This document shows, in pieces, positions 4,254-5,289 of a DNA stretch of 5,289 nucleotides (its first letter is position 1; every line of letters starts with the position of its first letter). Source of the stretch: Planctomycetia bacterium (GTDB taxonomy: Bacteria > Planctomycetota > Phycisphaerae > Phycisphaerales > SM1A02); NCBI GenBank assembly GCA_009936695.1, contig JAACEA010000274.1, positions 1 through 5,289 of the forward strand, read 5' to 3'. The translations under genes were made by a program, and so were the position numbers. The notes beneath the pieces are model-generated. The model saw only the letters and a program-made list of their open reading frames with translations. It ran no database searches and had not been told where the DNA came from.

Positions 4254-5289
4254 ATGTCGATCCACTCCCGGTTCACCAGACGCCCGACGTCCGATCGCCA
4301 GTGCCTGATGCTGCTGCTCTTCGCGGCGATGCTCGCGATCGCCGGGGGGGCGTCCGCACAGACCACCATGTCGATCGACCAGTTCGGCGCGGGGAACGCG
4401 TTTCGTCCCGGCGGCAGCACCGCGGTCCGGATCCGGATCCAGAGCGAGCTCGACGAACCCGTGCCGGGGATCGTGCAGTGGGAGACGGTCAACGGCGACG
4501 GTGACACCGTCGTCAACAGTCGCCGCCTCGCGATCCCGGCCCGAGGCGGGCAGGCGGTCACCTGGCTGGTGGCCGAGGTGCCGTCGCGATCGGCGGCCGG
4601 AGATCTCCTTCGGACGATCTGGACCTTCCGACTCTTCGAGTTCGAGGACGGCGTCCGCACCCGCGAGATCTCCGTCGCGAGAATCGATGCGGCATCGGCC
4701 CTGAACATCCCCCGCCCGGTCGAACAGACCCAGGGCATGGCGATGGTGATCGGACGCAACAACGCGGGCCTCGGCGGATTCGACCGGATCCGCGGATTCG
4801 CGATGCGTCCGGGCCTCAACGAGGAGACGATCGTCGTCTCCAACGTCGAACCCGGTGATCTTCCCGACGCGGCCGCCGGCCTTTCGCCCTACGAGTTGAT
4901 CGTCTGGGCGGCCAACGATCAGCGTTTCCTTCCATCCAGCATCGACAACAAACCGTCGATCGAGGCTGCCCTGAGAGGCTGGCTGGAACGTGGCGGCCAT
5001 CTCGTCATCCTGTTGCCCGCGACGTCGGATCCATGGCGTCTGGGACGAAACGAGACCGTGTTCGGCGGATTGATGGAGGATCTCGTCGCGATCCGCGAGG
5101 CCGGCGTCCCGCTCCGCGACCTGCTTCCCGCACTCAGCGACCGAGGCTCGCTTCGAGATGCGACACGGCTTCAGCCGATGCACCGCTTCGATCCCACCAC
5201 CCCAGAGTGCCAAGCTACCAGGCTCAGGCCATCAGACTACCAGTCTATCAAGCTATCAAACTACCAAGCTGCGGCACGTGGCATCCAGC
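4254..5289 (+). CDS. Secreted protein with amidotransferase-like segment, 3' end missing
   Basis: The frame is open from ATG 4254 to the window edge (345 residues). Residues 1-35 form a signal peptide: basic start, hydrophobic core LMLLLFAAMLAIA, and an ASA-Q cleavage site after residue 35. Residues about 40-150 read as a beta-sandwich (FRPGGSTAVRIRI, then alternating strands), common in envelope proteins. Residues about 205-260 (YELIVWAANDQRFLP, then a helix ending WLERGGHLVILLP) match the strand-helix-strand pattern of glutamine-amidotransferase-like Rossmann domains found in planctomycete membrane proteins, without a visible catalytic cysteine. Such proteins usually continue to a C-terminal membrane helix, absent here. 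From about residue 317 the sequence is encoded by the octamer array at 5202-5281 and its codons (CTA, TCA, AGG, AAA) are unlike the rest, so the true C-terminus may be disrupted. A long antisense frame over the same DNA is less convincing. No specific function is recognised. Confidence 0.8.
   Translation, partial: MSIHSRFTRRPTSDRQCLMLLLFAAMLAIAGGASAQTTMSIDQFGAGNAFRPGGSTAVRIRIQSELDEPVPGIVQWETVNGDGDTVVNSRRLAIPARGGQAVTWLVAEVPSRSAAGDLLRTIWTFRLFEFEDGVRTREISVARIDAASALNIPRPVEQTQGMAMVIGRNNAGLGGFDRIRGFAMRPGLNEETIVVSNVEPGDLPDAAAGLSPYELIVWAANDQRFLPSSIDNKPSIEAALRGWLERGGHLVILLPATSDPWRLGRNETVFGGLMEDLVAIREAGVPLRDLLPALSDRGSLRDATRLQPMHRFDPTTPECQATRLRPSDYQSIKLSNYQAAARGIQ
5202..5281 (+). repeat. Degenerate octamer array bounded by imperfect inverted repeats
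   Basis: From 5207 the sequence falls into 8-base units with consensus CTAYCARN: units start at 5207 (GTGCCAAG), 5215, 5223 (a shortened six-base unit), 5229 (one mismatch), 5237, 5245, 5253 and 5261. The last four are in uninterrupted register. The ends are related: CCAGAGTGCCAAGCT (5202-5216) is an imperfect reverse complement of AGCTGCGGCACGTGG (5267-5281), sharing AGCT, GGCAC and TGG blocks. GC content over 5207-5270 is 50% (32 of 64 by my count), well below the surrounding coding DNA. The unit length is not a multiple of three, so this is a DNA-level repeat and not a peptide repeat. All forward frames stay open. It resembles a small non-autonomous repeat element; its family is not recognised. 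Confidence 0.65.

Noticed and set aside
4179..5213. Long open frame on the minus strand (344 codons) opposite the secreted-protein gene
   Set aside because: The plus strand has a clear signal peptide, ordered domain-like sequence and strong C/G third positions. The antisense product is Arg/Asp/Gly-rich with no domain logic, as expected of a shadow in high-GC DNA.
5207..5276. CRISPR array
   Set aside because: The repeat unit is only about eight bases, degenerate and without spacers, and no cas gene is present.
5207..5276. Peptide repeat encoded by the secreted protein
   Set aside because: The period of eight bases is not a multiple of three over so few units, so the translated residues are not periodic; the repetition is at the DNA level.

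Overview
The window looks like a piece of a high-GC bacterial chromosome, most probably a planctomycete of the Phycisphaerae type. This rests on the strong C/G preference at third codon positions, the style of the multi-pass membrane protein and of the secreted protein with an amidotransferase-like fold, and the loose packing of uncharacterised genes. The lineage is an inference from protein style; there is no rRNA or marker gene here.

Layout. Positions 1-2113 hold a minus-strand operon read right to left: an unrecognised 216-residue helical protein (1463-2113), a 442-residue multi-pass membrane protein (114-1442) and the start of a third gene (1-117) that seems coupled to it by a GTGA stop/start overlap. 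The first two begin with GTG and have visible Shine-Dalgarno sequences. A short divergent region (2114-2154) separates this operon from two plus-strand genes: a 105-residue zinc-ribbon protein with a C-terminal membrane anchor (2155-2472) and a complete M20-family metallopeptidase/dipeptidase (2518-3930), the one gene identified with high confidence. A hairpin at 3935-3961 lies between the peptidase and a convergent 60-residue single-pass membrane protein (3951-4133, minus strand). A second divergent region (4134-4253) carries an operator-like dyad. From 4254 to the end runs a secreted protein with a signal peptide, a beta-sandwich-like N-terminal part and a Rossmann/amidotransferase-like segment; its end lies outside the window.

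The most unusual feature is at the right edge. At about 5202-5281 the coding texture of the last gene gives way to a degenerate tandem array of octamers (consensus CTAYCARN), near 50% GC and bounded by imperfect inverted repeats (GTGCCAAGCT on the left, AGCTGCGGCAC on the right). It looks like a small repeat element inserted into the gene. It leaves all three forward frames open, whereas its complement is rich in TAG. The sequence stops eight bases after the element, as would happen if a multicopy repeat broke an assembly.

A second pattern is that the three plus-strand genes lack a well-placed Shine-Dalgarno sequence and instead have a TANNNT hexamer 6-7 bases before a possible start codon, which suggests leaderless transcripts. 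The three minus-strand genes whose starts are not coupled by overlap have ordinary Shine-Dalgarno sites. The genes do not form one obvious pathway.
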